Shown here: piece by piece, positions 24,804-33,468 of the stretch | How the letters are laid out: every line of letters begins with the position of its first letter | Position numbering within the stretch: the first letter of the stretch is position 1 | Assembly: GCF_041261445.1 (NCBI RefSeq) | Contig: NZ_JBGCCU010000020.1 | Location: forward strand, 124,001 to 188,000 | DNA from: Catenulispora sp. EB89 | GTDB lineage: Bacteria > Actinomycetota > Actinomycetes > Streptomycetales > Catenulisporaceae | Length of the DNA stretch: 64,000 nucleotides | Direction of reading: 5' to 3' | Notes under the pieces: model-generated | The model's database searches: none | What the model saw: the letters and a program-made list of their open reading frames with translations, nothing else | Told to the model about the DNA's origin: nothing | Made by a program: the position numbers and the translations under genes

Positions 24804-27764
24804 ATGTCACGCACACGTTCAGGCCCCCTGAGGAGACGGGTACTCGTCTCCGTACTCACCACTCTCACACTCGCGACCGCGACGGTCCCGGCCGCCACGG
24901 CCGACTCGTCGCAGAACCCCGCGACGCCGTCCACCGCCACACCCGCCGCCTCGTCCGCCTCGTCCGCCTCGGCCACCACGGCCACCACGGCCACCACGGC
25001 CACCGCGGCGACGCTGACCCGGGCCTTCGCGGCCGGACGGCACGTCGGCGGCGACGCGATCGCCGGCATCCGCGCCGGCACCCTGCACACCGGCACCGCG
25101 GACGGCCAGTCCTGGGCCGTCGCCGCCTTCGACGCTGCCGACTCGGCCACGCCGGAGCAGGCCGTCGCCCTGCAGGACGCCAACACCGGCGTCTTCGTCC
25201 AGACCGGGAGCAGCTGGCGGCTGGTCAGCACCGGGCTGTACGGCTGCGCGACCGGCCTGCCGGCGGCGCTGAAGACCGCCTGGAACATCTCCGCGCCGGG
25301 CGTGTGCTCGGGCTCCGCGCCGGCCGAGAAGGCCGCGGCCGCCAAGGCGCGGGCGGCCAAGCCCGCCGCCGCCACGGACGCGACGCCGCTCGGCCAGAAG
25401 ATCGCGGACATCGCGCTCAGCCAGGTCGGAGTCCAGACCGATCCCCCGGTGCCGAACTTCAACACCATCGACTGCGACCCGTACAGCACCCTGGTCGCGG
25501 GCTTCTCGTCCAACAGCGACGGCTGCGGCTACAACTCCACGTTCAACGTCCGGAACCAGAACGAGACCTGGTGCGCGGACTTCGCGAAGTGGGTGTGGCA
25601 GCAGGCCGGCGTCACCGCGGACATGAACACGCTCAACGCCGGCGCGGTCTCGTTCCACACCTGGGCCGTGCACCAGGGGCAGAACCCGCAGGCGGACACC
25701 GGCACGCCGGAGCCGGGCGACGCGGTGCTCTTCTACCGCCCCGGCCGCCTGCCCAACGGCTTCGCCGACCACGTCGGGCTGATCTCCGGCATCAACGCCG
25801 ACGGCACGATCAACATGGTCAACGGCGACTTCTCCGGCGACGCGGCCGTGGACGTCCAGTACGACCAGAACATCAAGGACCTGGCGGCCTTCGCGGCGAG
25901 TGTGGAGAGCCCGGGCGAGCAGTGGGCCCTGGTGACCCCGCCGACCACCGCGCAGCAGCCGAACCCGGCCGGCGCCATGGACGCCGCGACCGTGGCCGTG
26001 GACGGCGCCACCGCGCAGTTCCACGCCTCCGGCTCGGTGCCCGGCGGCACGATCACCGGCTACTACTGGACCTTCGGCGACACCCGGATGACCAACGAGA
26101 CCGGCGCGGACGTGACGCACGTCTTCAGCGAGCCGGGCACGTACACGGCCACCGTCACGATCACCTCCAGCTTCGGCACCACCACCACGGTGCGCAAGAA
26201 CATCCAGGTGGTCGCGGCCTCGGCGGCCGTCGCGTCGGCACCGACCGACCAGATCTGGTACGACCCGCTGCCGGTGGTGCAGTACACGTTCACCCGGTCG
26301 GCCGGCGGCCTCGCGGTCGACTACTGGAACGGCGGGCAGTGGATCCAGTGGGCCGTCCCGGGAACCCCGGACGCCACCGGTGACATCACGGCCCTGACCT
26401 ACCCGGACGCGGCGAACGCCTCCGTAAACACGGCGCACGCCTTCTACCGCACCGCGAACGGCTCGCTCGCCGAGACCTCGCAGACCGCCGGCGGCTGGCA
26501 GACTCAGGCGCTGCCCGGCACGGCGATCGCCGGCGGGGCGGTCAACGCCACGACGACGGCCGACGGCGGCACCGAGGTCTTCTTCGTCAACAACCACCGA
26601 CAGCTGTCCGCGGACGTGCAGTCGGCCTCCGGCTGGAGCACCAAGGTGCTCGACCCGGCGCCGGTCGCGCAGCCCGGCTCGCTGGTTCTCGCCGACACCA
26701 CGAACGGCCCGGTCATCCTCGGGATCGGCCCGGGCGGCCTGGTGACGTCGAGCACCGACATCGGCCCGACCTGGATCACGGTGCCGATGGCGGCCTTCGC
26801 GGCCAAGGGCAGCAGCCTGGCCGCGGCGACAACGGCGGCGGGTACGGCAGAGGTCTTCTACACGGCCCCTGACGGCACCCTCGGCGAGGCCACGCAGAAC
26901 GGGTCCTGGTGGAAGCCGTCCACCCTGCCCGGCTCGCCCACCGCGGCCGGCGGCAAGGCGGCGACGACCTACCTGCTGCCCTCGGTGCTGCCGGCCAACG
27001 TCGGCGACTTCCCGCAGCCTCCCGGCACGCTGACCGAGACCAGCGTCAGCGCGCCGCTGGGCATGGAGGTCTTCTACCTGACGGCGTCCGGCGCACCGGC
27101 GGTCACGTACAACGACGGCACCGGCTGGCAGAGCAAGACCCTGCCGGGCACGGCCGACGGCATCGCGGGCGCGATGGCGTACCAGGTCGACGAGCAGCCC
27201 TCGAACCTGTACCTGACGAACGCGGGCACCCTCAGCGAGGAGACGGCTGGGGCGCGCAGCGGCGACCCGTCCGGCTCCTGGCACGCGGCGCCGGCGCTGC
27301 CGACGGCCCCGGCGAGCTGGGCGAACCAGATCGTCCTGTACGCGGCCGACGCCGCGGACGCGACGACCGCCCAGGCCTCCGCAGCCGCGGCCGGCCTGCC
27401 CGCCCAGCAGGTGACCACCTCGTTCGCGGTGGCGTGGGCGGACACGCTCGACGGCAACTACCTGGTGTACGCGGTGGGCACCCCGGCGGTGCGCGCGCTG
27501 TACAGCAACGTGTGCAACTGGGCGAACCCCTCGGACCTGCCGGGCCCGGGAACGCCGTTCTCCTACGGCGTCGATCCGGTGAACACCCTGGCCCAGGTCG
27601 GCCCCGGCAACTTCATCAACGCCGCGGGCGCCACGGCCGCCGACACCCAGGCGATCACCACCGACCTGGCGTACTACGCACTGCACGGCGCGCTGCCGCC
27701 GGGGGTGACGTCGGTTCCGGCGCAGGTCGGGGCTCCGTACGCGTGCATGGGGAGCCCGAGCTAG
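24804..27764 (+). CDS. Large secreted CHAP-PKD protein with lectin/propeller-like C-terminal half
   Basis: 986 aa. Signal peptide about 1-33 (ending PAATADSS), then an Ala/Thr/Ser tract with TTAT repeats. A CHAP-like cysteine peptidase/amidase domain spans about 195-365, with the Cys of ETWCADFAKW (C257) and the His of FADHVGLIS (H323). PKD domain about 395-470 (ITGYYWTFGD, THVFSEPGTYTATVTI). From about 485 to 870 there are about five WYD/YWNGGQW, VFFVNNHRQLS, VFYTAPDGTLGE, VFYLTASGAP type strands, resembling fucose-lectin/tectonin-like propellers. The last 110 residues match nothing I know. Likely acts on peptidoglycan or another polymer outside the cell. Confidence 0.8.
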   Translation: MSRTRSGPLRRRVLVSVLTTLTLATATVPAATADSSQNPATPSTATPAASSASSASATTATTATTATAATLTRAFAAGRHVGGDAIAGIRAGTLHTGTADGQSWAVAAFDAADSATPEQAVALQDANTGVFVQTGSSWRLVSTGLYGCATGLPAALKTAWNISAPGVCSGSAPAEKAAAAKARAAKPAAATDATPLGQKIADIALSQVGVQTDPPVPNFNTIDCDPYSTLVAGFSSNSDGCGYNSTFNVRNQNETWCADFAKWVWQQAGVTADMNTLNAGAVSFHTWAVHQGQNPQADTGTPEPGDAVLFYRPGRLPNGFADHVGLISGINADGTINMVNGDFSGDAAVDVQYDQNIKDLAAFAASVESPGEQWALVTPPTTAQQPNPAGAMDAATVAVDGATAQFHASGSVPGGTITGYYWTFGDTRMTNETGADVTHVFSEPGTYTATVTITSSFGTTTTVRKNIQVVAASAAVASAPTDQIWYDPLPVVQYTFTRSAGGLAVDYWNGGQWIQWAVPGTPDATGDITALTYPDAANASVNTAHAFYRTANGSLAETSQTAGGWQTQALPGTAIAGGAVNATTTADGGTEVFFVNNHRQLSADVQSASGWSTKVLDPAPVAQPGSLVLADTTNGPVILGIGPGGLVTSSTDIGPTWITVPMAAFAAKGSSLAAATTAAGTAEVFYTAPDGTLGEATQNGSWWKPSTLPGSPTAAGGKAATTYLLPSVLPANVGDFPQPPGTLTETSVSAPLGMEVFYLTASGAPAVTYNDGTGWQSKTLPGTADGIAGAMAYQVDEQPSNLYLTNAGTLSEETAGARSGDPSGSWHAAPALPTAPASWANQIVLYAADAADATTAQASAAAAGLPAQQVTTSFAVAWADTLDGNYLVYAVGTPAVRALYSNVCNWANPSDLPGPGTPFSYGVDPVNTLAQVGPGNFINAAGATAADTQAITTDLAYYALHGALPPGVTSVPAQVGAPYACMGSPS

Positions 27765-27812
27765 GCCCTGGTACGAGGATCGGTAGCTAACAGCAGGACC
27801 CTGTAACGCCCC

Positions 27813-27843
27813 GGGGCGGCCGCGAGAAGTTCGCGGTCGCCCC
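27813..27843 (+). terminator. 13-bp stem hairpin after the CHAP-PKD gene
   Basis: GGGGCGGCCGCGA pairs with TCGCGGTCGCCCC (one G-T position) around a 5-nt loop, 49 nt after the stop and just before the convergent MFS gene. Confidence 0.7.
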
Positions 27844-27876
27844 GACTCGTTGGCGAACCCGATCGCGGCTCGGGGG

Positions 27877-29370
27877 CTACCGCGCAGACTCCCGGCCGGG
27901 GAGAAACCGCACCGTCAGCAAAGCCCCGGCGAAAGCCACCCCCGCGCCGATCCAGGCAGCGGTCTGCGTCCCGTCCAGGAACGAGGCCCGAGCGGTCGCG
28001 GCGAAGTCGGCGCCGAGCGGGCCGCCGACACGGTCCGCGGCTTCGATCGCGCCGCTGATCGATTCGGTGGCGACCTTGCGGAGCTCAGCCGGGAGGGATC
28101 GGGCGGCCGTGGTCAGGCCGGCGGCAAAGCCGGCCGCGTAGACGCTGCCCATGATCGCGACACCGAGGGTGCCGCCGAGTTCGATCGAGGTCTCGTCGAC
28201 CGCCGCGGCGGAGCCGGCCTGGTCCTCCGAGACCGAGCTCATGATCGACTCGCTGGCGGCGATGCCCGCGGCTACGAGGCCCAGGGTCAGCACGCCGAGG
28301 CCGGTCAGGACCAGCGGTTCGTTGTTGCGCCAGCCGACCGTGGAGAACACCAGCATGCCGAGGGTGGTCACGGCCAGGCCGCCGGCGACGACGTCGCGGG
28401 TGCCGAACCGGTGGACGAGCGGTTCGGCCGCCGCCGCGGACAGGCCCGCGGCCACCGCCATCGGGGTCAGCCGCAGCGCCGAGCCGACCGGGCTGTGGCC
28501 CTGGACCGTCTGCATGTACAGCGTCAGCAGGAAGGCGGTACCCATGAGCGCGAAGTACGCGATCGTCACCGCCATGCTCGCCGCCCAGAAGCGCGGGTTG
28601 TGGAACAGCGTCAGGTCGAGCATCGGGTACGCGGTCCGGCGCTCCCACCACAGGAACAGCACGAAGCCCGCCGCGCCGCCGGCGAGCGTCCCCAGCGTGC
28701 GCGCGCTGAGCCAGCCCGCGTGCGGAGCCTGGATCACCGCGTAGACCAGCGCGGTGGTCGAGGCCGCGCCCAGCACCATGCCCACCGGGTCCAGCGGACG
28801 CCGCCCGGCCGCGCGCGATTCCGGCACCACCAGCGCGACGGCCAGCAGCGAGCCCGCGACCAGCGGCACGTTCATCCAGAACAGCGCCGGCCAGCCCCAG
28901 GCCTCCACCAGCACCCCGCCGGCGATCGGCCCGAGCATCACCCCCGCGCTGACCACGCCGGTCCACACCGCCATCGCCTTGACCATCTCCTCGGGCGGGA
29001 AGACGCTCCGGACGATCGACAGCGTGGCAGGCATGATCATCGCCCCGGCCGCGCCGAGCACCGCGCGCACCGCGATGAGCTGCCACGGCGCGTGGCACAG
29101 GGCGCCGCCCGCCGAGGCCACGCCGTACAGGAGCAGCCCGGCCACCAGCAGCCGCCGACGGCCGAAGCGGTCGGCCAGCGAGCCCATGGTGATCATCAGG
29201 GCGGCGAGCGCCAGGACGTACGTCTCGGTGATCCACTGGAGCTGGCTGGTCGTCGCCCGCATCGCGACGCCGATGCTCGGCAGGCCGATGTTCAGGGCCA
29301 GCGTGCCGATGTTGACCGTGCACAGCGCGACGCTCAGAGCCATGAGAATGTGCCAGCGCCGCGGATGCAT
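27877..29370 (-). CDS. DHA2-family (EmrB/QacA) exporter, MFS
   Basis: 497 aa from ATG 29370; a TTG at 29388 would add six residues. Fourteen helices; NIGTLALNIGLPSIGVAM, WITETYVLALAALMITMGSLADRFGRRR and GPIAGGVLVEAWGWPALFWMN are typical. The loop before the last helix carries an insertion of about 50 residues (ELRKVATESISGAIEAADRV), as in other DHA2 pumps. No regulator gene is adjacent. Substrate unknown. Confidence 0.9.
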   Translation of the reverse strand: MHPRRWHILMALSVALCTVNIGTLALNIGLPSIGVAMRATTSQLQWITETYVLALAALMITMGSLADRFGRRRLLVAGLLLYGVASAGGALCHAPWQLIAVRAVLGAAGAMIMPATLSIVRSVFPPEEMVKAMAVWTGVVSAGVMLGPIAGGVLVEAWGWPALFWMNVPLVAGSLLAVALVVPESRAAGRRPLDPVGMVLGAASTTALVYAVIQAPHAGWLSARTLGTLAGGAAGFVLFLWWERRTAYPMLDLTLFHNPRFWAASMAVTIAYFALMGTAFLLTLYMQTVQGHSPVGSALRLTPMAVAAGLSAAAAEPLVHRFGTRDVVAGGLAVTTLGMLVFSTVGWRNNEPLVLTGLGVLTLGLVAAGIAASESIMSSVSEDQAGSAAAVDETSIELGGTLGVAIMGSVYAAGFAAGLTTAARSLPAELRKVATESISGAIEAADRVGGPLGADFAATARASFLDGTQTAAWIGAGVAFAGALLTVRFLPGRESAR

Positions 29371-29554
29371 GCGACCAGTCTTGATCAAGGACGGCGACTA
29401 CGCCAACCAGGTTGCCGCGCGCGACGGTGGCCGGGGCGGTCACGGGGTCGGTCGCCGCGCCGGTCGCGCACGGGTCGCCGCGCCGGTCGCCGCCCCGAAC
29501 CGGTAGGTGCTATTTCAGACGCGCCCGACGCACCACGCCGGGCATCATGGGCTG

Positions 29555-30085
29555 ATGTCCCACTCCGCCGCGGCCGATCTCCTCGCCGTGCTCGACCCCC
29601 TCGACTACCCGACCCGCGCGCGCCGCCTCGCCACCGAGGCCGCCCGGCTCAGCGCCGATCCCGCCGCGTTGGACGCCGTCCTCGACGCGTTCGCAGCCGG
29701 CGGCGCCTACGAACGCGAGCTCGGCCTGAAGACGGCCATGGCCGCGCACCGGTCGGACCGGGTGATCGCCGCGCTGCACGACCCGCTGCACCGCATCAGG
29801 GCCCTGGCCCTGTACGCGTGCGTCGCGCGCCCCGACGCCGAGGCCGACGCGGCGATCCTGGCCACCGTCGACGACGCCTCCCCGCACTGGCGCCGCACCC
29901 TGATCCGCCTGGTCGGCACCGCCAAGCGGACCGACCTGGCCGACCGGCTCGCCGAGTCCTCCCGCGACCGGCTCGGCGACACCGACACCGCCAAGCTGCT
30001 GCCGGTGTGCTCGGCGAAGGTCGCCGAGCGGCTGCCGACGTTGGCGCGTCGGTCGGGATGGCACGCCCATGCTTACGGTAGTTGA
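29555..30085 (+). pseudogene. HEAT-repeat protein, truncated at its C-terminus
   Basis: Codes for 176 residues beginning LLAVLDPLDYPTRARRLATE and continuing with helical repeats (ELGLKTAMAAHRSD, DPLHRIRALALYACVARPDAEA), the start of a family of large actinobacterial HEAT-repeat proteins normally many hundreds of residues long. Homology stops near residue 170 (SGWHAHA), a few bases before the ATG of the IS256-type transposase remnant, so the gene is interrupted. A possible C-terminal piece lies at 31884-32060. Function of the intact family is unknown to me. Confidence 0.72.
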
Positions 30086-31195
30086 TGCCGACAGGATGAC
30101 GCCGAACGGTTCGTTGATCGACGAGATCGTCCGGGAGGGGGCGCGGCGGATGCTGGCCGCCGCATTGGAAGCCGAGGTGAACGCCTACCTGGCCGAGCTG
30201 GCCGAAGTCCGCGCTGAGCATGGCCGGCGACTGGTGGTGCGCGACGGCCACGACACCGAGCGCACCATGACCACCAGTGCCGGCGGGTGCGGGTCAAGGC
30301 CCCGCGGGTGAACGACCAGCGGGTTGATGAGGCCACCGGGGAGCGCACGCGGTTCGCCTCGGCGATATTGCCGCCCTGGGCCCGGAAGACCCCGAAGATG
30401 CCGAGGTGCTGCCGCTGCTGTATCTGCACGGCCTGTCCACCGGCGACTTCGCCCCGGCCCTGGAGCAGTTCCTCGGCTCGACCCCAGGCCTATCGGCGGC
30501 CACGGTCACCCGGCTCACGGCCCAGTGGACCGATGACCACTAGGTGTTCCAGACCCGCGATCTGTCGAAGACCGACTCGTCTACGTGTGGGCCGACAGCG
30601 TCCATCTGAAGGTCCGCCTGGACGAGGCGAAGGCCCGCGTGCTGGTTCTCATAAGTGTCCGCGCCGACGGCAGCAAAGAGCTGATAGCCATGGACTCCGG
30701 CTACCGGGAGTCCGGCGAGTCGTGGGCGAGCTTGCTGCGCGATGCCAAACGGCGCGGGATGCGCGCACCGATCCTCGCAGTCGGCGACGGCGCGCTCGGG
30801 TGCTGGAAGGCGTTGCGGCAGGTGTTTCCCGACACCCGCGAACAGAGGTGCTGGGTCCACAAGACCGCCAACGTTTTTGGACAGTCTTCCCAAGTCCGCG
30901 CAGCCGGCGGCGAAGGCAGCGATCGCCGACATCTACAACGCCGAAGACCAGGAACACGCCGCCACGGCGATCCGGGCCTTCGACAAGCAGTACTCGGCGA
31001 AGTTCCCAAGGCCGTGGCGAAGATCGTCGACAACGAGGACGTGCTGCTGGCGTTCTAAGACTTCCCGGCCGAGCACTGGGTTCACCTGCGCACCACGAAC
31101 CCGATCGAGTCCGCCTTCTCCACCGTCAGGTTGCGGACGAAGGTCACCTGTGGCGCCGGATCCCGGGCCGCCGCATGATGGCGGAGTCCCTGTTC
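30062..31195. mobile_element. IS256-family element remnant inserted in a HEAT-repeat gene
   Basis: Approximate limits only: left boundary where HEAT homology ends, right boundary where transposase homology ends. Both terminal repeats appear lost, consistent with an old insertion followed by deletion. Confidence 0.6.
30069..31178 (+). pseudogene. Decayed IS256-family (mutator) transposase
   Basis: The family sequence can be followed end to end through three frames: SLIDEIVREGARRMLAAALE, KAPRVNDQRVDEATGER, EVLPLLYLHGLSTGDFAPAL, WADSVHLKV (first Asp), AVGDGALGCW (second Asp), PKSAQPAAKAAIADIYNAED and HLRTTNPIESAF (Glu). About five frameshifts (near 30285, 30398, 30572, 30877, 31005) and in-frame stops at 30541 and 31056 break it, and the last 45 or so residues are missing. 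All three DDE residues survive, so the decay is mutational rather than a specialised truncation. No terminal inverted repeats or target duplication could be recognised. Confidence 0.88.
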
Positions 31196-31210
31196 AGGCA
31201 AGTGGACCGA

Positions 31211-31216
31211 TACCCT
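31211..31216 (+). promoter_or_regulatory. Leaderless -10 box TACCCT
   Basis: Six nt before GTG 31223. It starts right after the transposase remnant, so the small ORF has its own promoter. Confidence 0.5.
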
Positions 31217-31222
31217 GCCGGA

Positions 31223-31594
31223 GTGGATCACCCCGCCCAGCAGTACTACAACCCGCATCTCACCGCTGCCGAGGAACGCACCCTGCTGCGGCGGAACTAC
31301 CTGCTGCTCATGACCGGACAAGCCGCGCTGGGGCTGATCGGACCGGACATCCTCGGCATCGCCGTCGAGCCGCGACCGGACGCCGTCGGTCTCCACTTCG
31401 CCGTCGCCGACCGCACGCCCGAGGTGGAAGAAGACACCCAGCACATCACCGACGACCTCGAGGTGTTCCTCGGCGGCGGACCCGACCAGCGCTCGCGCAT
31501 CCTCACCCAGATCCACGTCGGCCGACCCGACACGGCCTGGCCCGGACGCGCCCACGCCCTGCTCTACATCGCGAAACTGCCCGAAGCCGAGTGA
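31223..31594 (+). CDS. Small uncharacterised intact protein beside the IS remnant
   Basis: 123 aa, soluble, acidic; I do not recognise the family. Notable segments are RRNYLLLMTGQAALGLIGPD, LHFAVADRTPEVEEDTQHI and VFLGGGPDQRS, with the tail HALLYIAKLPEAE. The pattern (helix, then a beta sheet with an acidic helix between) resembles small conserved actinobacterial hypotheticals. GTG 31223 is set by the leaderless -10 box. It is 4 bp from the next small ORF, so they form a pair. Unlike the flanking pseudogenes it carries no disruption. Confidence 0.6.
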   Translation: MDHPAQQYYNPHLTAAEERTLLRRNYLLLMTGQAALGLIGPDILGIAVEPRPDAVGLHFAVADRTPEVEEDTQHITDDLEVFLGGGPDQRSRILTQIHVGRPDTAWPGRAHALLYIAKLPEAE

Positions 31595-31598
31595 TGCC

Positions 31599-31883
31599 AT
31601 GACAGACGACGACGGATACGGCCACCTCCTTCCGCTGGTCCAGGCCCTCGCGGCGGCTGGGAACCGGCTGCTACTGGACCCTCAGTCCACGGCAGCGTTC
31701 CGGCCGTCCCAAGGCGGCTACTACTGCTCGATGTCCGGCCCACTCCGCTTCGACGCAATCCGGGATCTTCCACGCCGCGCCGAGGTCCATCTCGACGAGA
31801 CGAACGACAACATCTTCTGCCGACACTGCTGGACAGGCATCTACGGAGCGCGTTACCGGCCGAGCTTCATCCACAAGTCTTGA
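31599..31883 (+). CDS. Small uncharacterised protein, second of the pair
   Basis: 94 aa, soluble, no known family. It has GYGHLLPLVQALAAAGNRLL, a central GGYYCSMSGPLRFDAI and a Cys pair FCRHCW. Four bp separate it from the upstream ORF, so co-expression is expected. Its end abuts the possible HEAT C-terminal fragment. Whether the pair was brought by the mobile element or belongs to an older insertion is unclear. Confidence 0.5.
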   Translation: MTDDDGYGHLLPLVQALAAAGNRLLLDPQSTAAFRPSQGGYYCSMSGPLRFDAIRDLPRRAEVHLDETNDNIFCRHCWTGIYGARYRPSFIHKS

Positions 31884-32060
31884 CTATTACTCGATCCGGA
31901 CGCCGGGCTGATCGCCGTGCATCTGGTGGACGCGGTCGGCACTGAACTGCGCTGGCCGACGGGGTGCCGGACGGCTGTCACGGCCCTGCGTCGGCACTCG
32001 GACCCGGCCGTGGTGGAGGCGGCGCTGGACGTGGATGCCGGCGCGGCTGCTGCGGTGTAG
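31884..32060 (+). pseudogene. Possible C-terminal remnant of the HEAT-repeat gene
   Basis: An open frame with no start (preceded directly by a stop) encodes LLDPDAGLIAVHLVDAVG and RRHSDPAVVEAALDVDAG, a HEAT-like helix pair ending at TAG 32060. Position and character suggest it is the tail of the gene broken at 30062; the match is by eye only. Confidence 0.35.
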
Positions 32061-32096
32061 GGCGCCGAAGCGTAGGGCGCCGCGAAAAGCGGGCGA

Positions 32097-32765
32097 TCAG
32101 GCCGGACCCGATCCGCCGACGATCGCGAACGCGTCGGTGATGGACGCGGCGGTGCGGGTCGGCCGCATCGCCGCCTCGCGTGGCGGATCGGGGTCCGGAC
32201 CGTCCTGGGAGATCCAGATGGTCCGGAGTCCGGCGGCCGCGCCCCCGGCCACGTCCTTGTCGAGCCGGTCGCCGACCATCCAGCCGTGCGGTCCCAGGTC
32301 CACGCCGAGTTCGGCGGCCGCGAGCTCGAAGATGCGGCGGTCCGGCTTGCGGTGGCCGGCGGCCTCGGAGTCGACGACCACGTCGACGTGCTCCCGCAGG
32401 CCGACGCTGTCGACCTTGGCCTGCTGTACGAGGGTGGTGCCGTTGGTGACGATGCCGAGCAGCCAGCCGGCCGCGCGCAGCTCCGCCAGGCCGTGCCGTA
32501 CCTGCGGTTCGAGGACGAACTTGCCCGGGTAGACGGCGGCGACGTGCGCCATGAGCTGGTCGTCCGGCGCCGTTATGCCGTAACGCTCGCGGGCATCGGC
32601 GACGAACGCCGGCCAGTTCGTAGCGGCGTCCACGAGCTCGAACACGTCGGAAGCCGCGTCTTCGCGGCCGACTACGTACTCTGCGGCGAAATCCGCGGAC
32701 CAGGCGCGCAGGGCTGACCGAGCGTCCACGAGGGTGTCGTCGAGGTCGAAGAAAGCGAAGCGCAT
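32097..32765 (-). CDS. HAD-superfamily hydrolase (phosphatase-like)
   Basis: 222 aa. Motif I FFDLDDTLVD at the N-terminus, motif II IVTNGTT, motif III Lys in HRKPDRRIF and motif IV WMVGDRLDKDVAGG, with a helical C1 cap. Expected to dephosphorylate a small metabolite. ATG 32765 is fixed by a leaderless -10 box (TATGAT, 32772-32777) that overlaps the intergenic gap after tetR. Confidence 0.9.
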   Translation of the reverse strand: MRFAFFDLDDTLVDARSALRAWSADFAAEYVVGREDAASDVFELVDAATNWPAFVADARERYGITAPDDQLMAHVAAVYPGKFVLEPQVRHGLAELRAAGWLLGIVTNGTTLVQQAKVDSVGLREHVDVVVDSEAAGHRKPDRRIFELAAAELGVDLGPHGWMVGDRLDKDVAGGAAAGLRTIWISQDGPDPDPPREAAMRPTRTAASITDAFAIVGGSGPA

Positions 32766-32771
32766 GCGGTG

Positions 32772-32777
32772 ATCATA
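32772..32777 (-). promoter_or_regulatory. Leaderless -10 box TATGAT
   Basis: Six nt before the HAD hydrolase ATG on the minus strand. Confidence 0.6.
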
Positions 32778-32788
32778 CGGATGGCGAT

Positions 32789-33376
32789 TCAGTGCAGAGA
32801 CGTAGAGATGGCGAGCATCGCGTTGATGGCCGCGCGGACCTGCTCGGCAGCAGCCTCGGGCGTGGAGGCGTCGAGCTTGCCGTCAAGGTGCAGAAACGCG
32901 AGCCCGTGCACCAGTGCCCATACAGCCGTGGAGAGTGGACCGGGGTCTGCGGCGGGGAAGACGGTGTGGACGATGGCCTGCAAGTACTCCGACACGGCGG
33001 CCACCGCGGCGACCCGCTCCTCGCTGGTGGGGTCGCAGGGTTCTGCGAACATGGCGCGGAACAGGGCCGGGCGTTCCAGGGCGAAGCGGACGTAGGCGAC
33101 GGCGAGTTCGACGAGGTCCTGCGGCGTCGCCGGCGCCGGGTTCGCCGCGAGCAGCTGTGCGCCGAGTTCGCGGTAGCCCTCGGCGGCGACGGCGGAGACG
33201 AGCTGCTCGCGCACGGCGAAGTGCCGGTAAGGGGCCGTCGCGGACACGCCGGCGCGGCGCGCCACCGCCCGCAGCGACAGGCTGGCGCTGCCGTCCTCCT
33301 CCAGCAGCTCCCGCGCGGCGCGCACGCAGGCGGCGCGCAGGTCGCCGTGGTGGTAGGGGACCTCGGCGCGTGACAT
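32789..33376 (-). CDS. TetR-family repressor (WHG/TetR_C_13 type)
   Basis: 195 aa. HTH about 12-58 (LSLRAVARRAGVSATAPYRHF), then a ligand domain with ALVHGLAFLHLDGKL typical of the WHG group. ATG 33376 with AGAGG upstream. Divergent from a quinone oxidoreductase gene, with a large paired operator between them, so it probably represses itself and that enzyme in the absence of an electrophile or quinone. Ligand is inferred. Confidence 0.92.
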   Translation of the reverse strand: MSRAEVPYHHGDLRAACVRAARELLEEDGSASLSLRAVARRAGVSATAPYRHFAVREQLVSAVAAEGYRELGAQLLAANPAPATPQDLVELAVAYVRFALERPALFRAMFAEPCDPTSEERVAAVAAVSEYLQAIVHTVFPAADPGPLSTAVWALVHGLAFLHLDGKLDASTPEAAAEQVRAAINAMLAISTSLH

Positions 33377-33390
33377 GAGACACCTCTTCC

Positions 33391-33438
33391 ATGTTTGCAG
33401 TGCTCACATTGATTGGCTAATGTAAGCACTGCAAACAT
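33391..33438. promoter_or_regulatory. Paired TetR operators forming a 48-bp inverted repeat
   Basis: The outer arms ATGTTTGCAGTGCT and AGCACTGCAAACAT are perfect 14-bp complements; ACATT/AATGT continues the symmetry, leaving an 8-bp centre. Each arm is itself a 19-bp pseudo-palindrome (ATGT...GCAGTGC...ACAT; 33391-33409 and 33420-33438), so two repressor dimers can bind 29 bp apart. The right site covers the -35 position of the predicted oxidoreductase -10 TACCCT (33441-33446). Confidence 0.75.
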
Positions 33439-33468
33439 CATACCCTTCGCCCCCCGATCGGAACAGTC

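Noticed and set aside
24819-27686. 955-codon open frame on the minus strand
   Set aside because: Antisense to the CHAP-PKD gene; no recognisable domain and biased Gly/Arg/Val composition.
27850-30081. 743-codon plus-strand frame
   Set aside because: Covers the MFS gene antisense and then the HEAT gene out of frame; no homology.
30287-31594. 435-codon frame reading as one protein
   Set aside because: Its first part is transposase sequence that goes out of frame after about 40 residues and its last part is the separate 31223 ORF; it is a chance join through decayed DNA.
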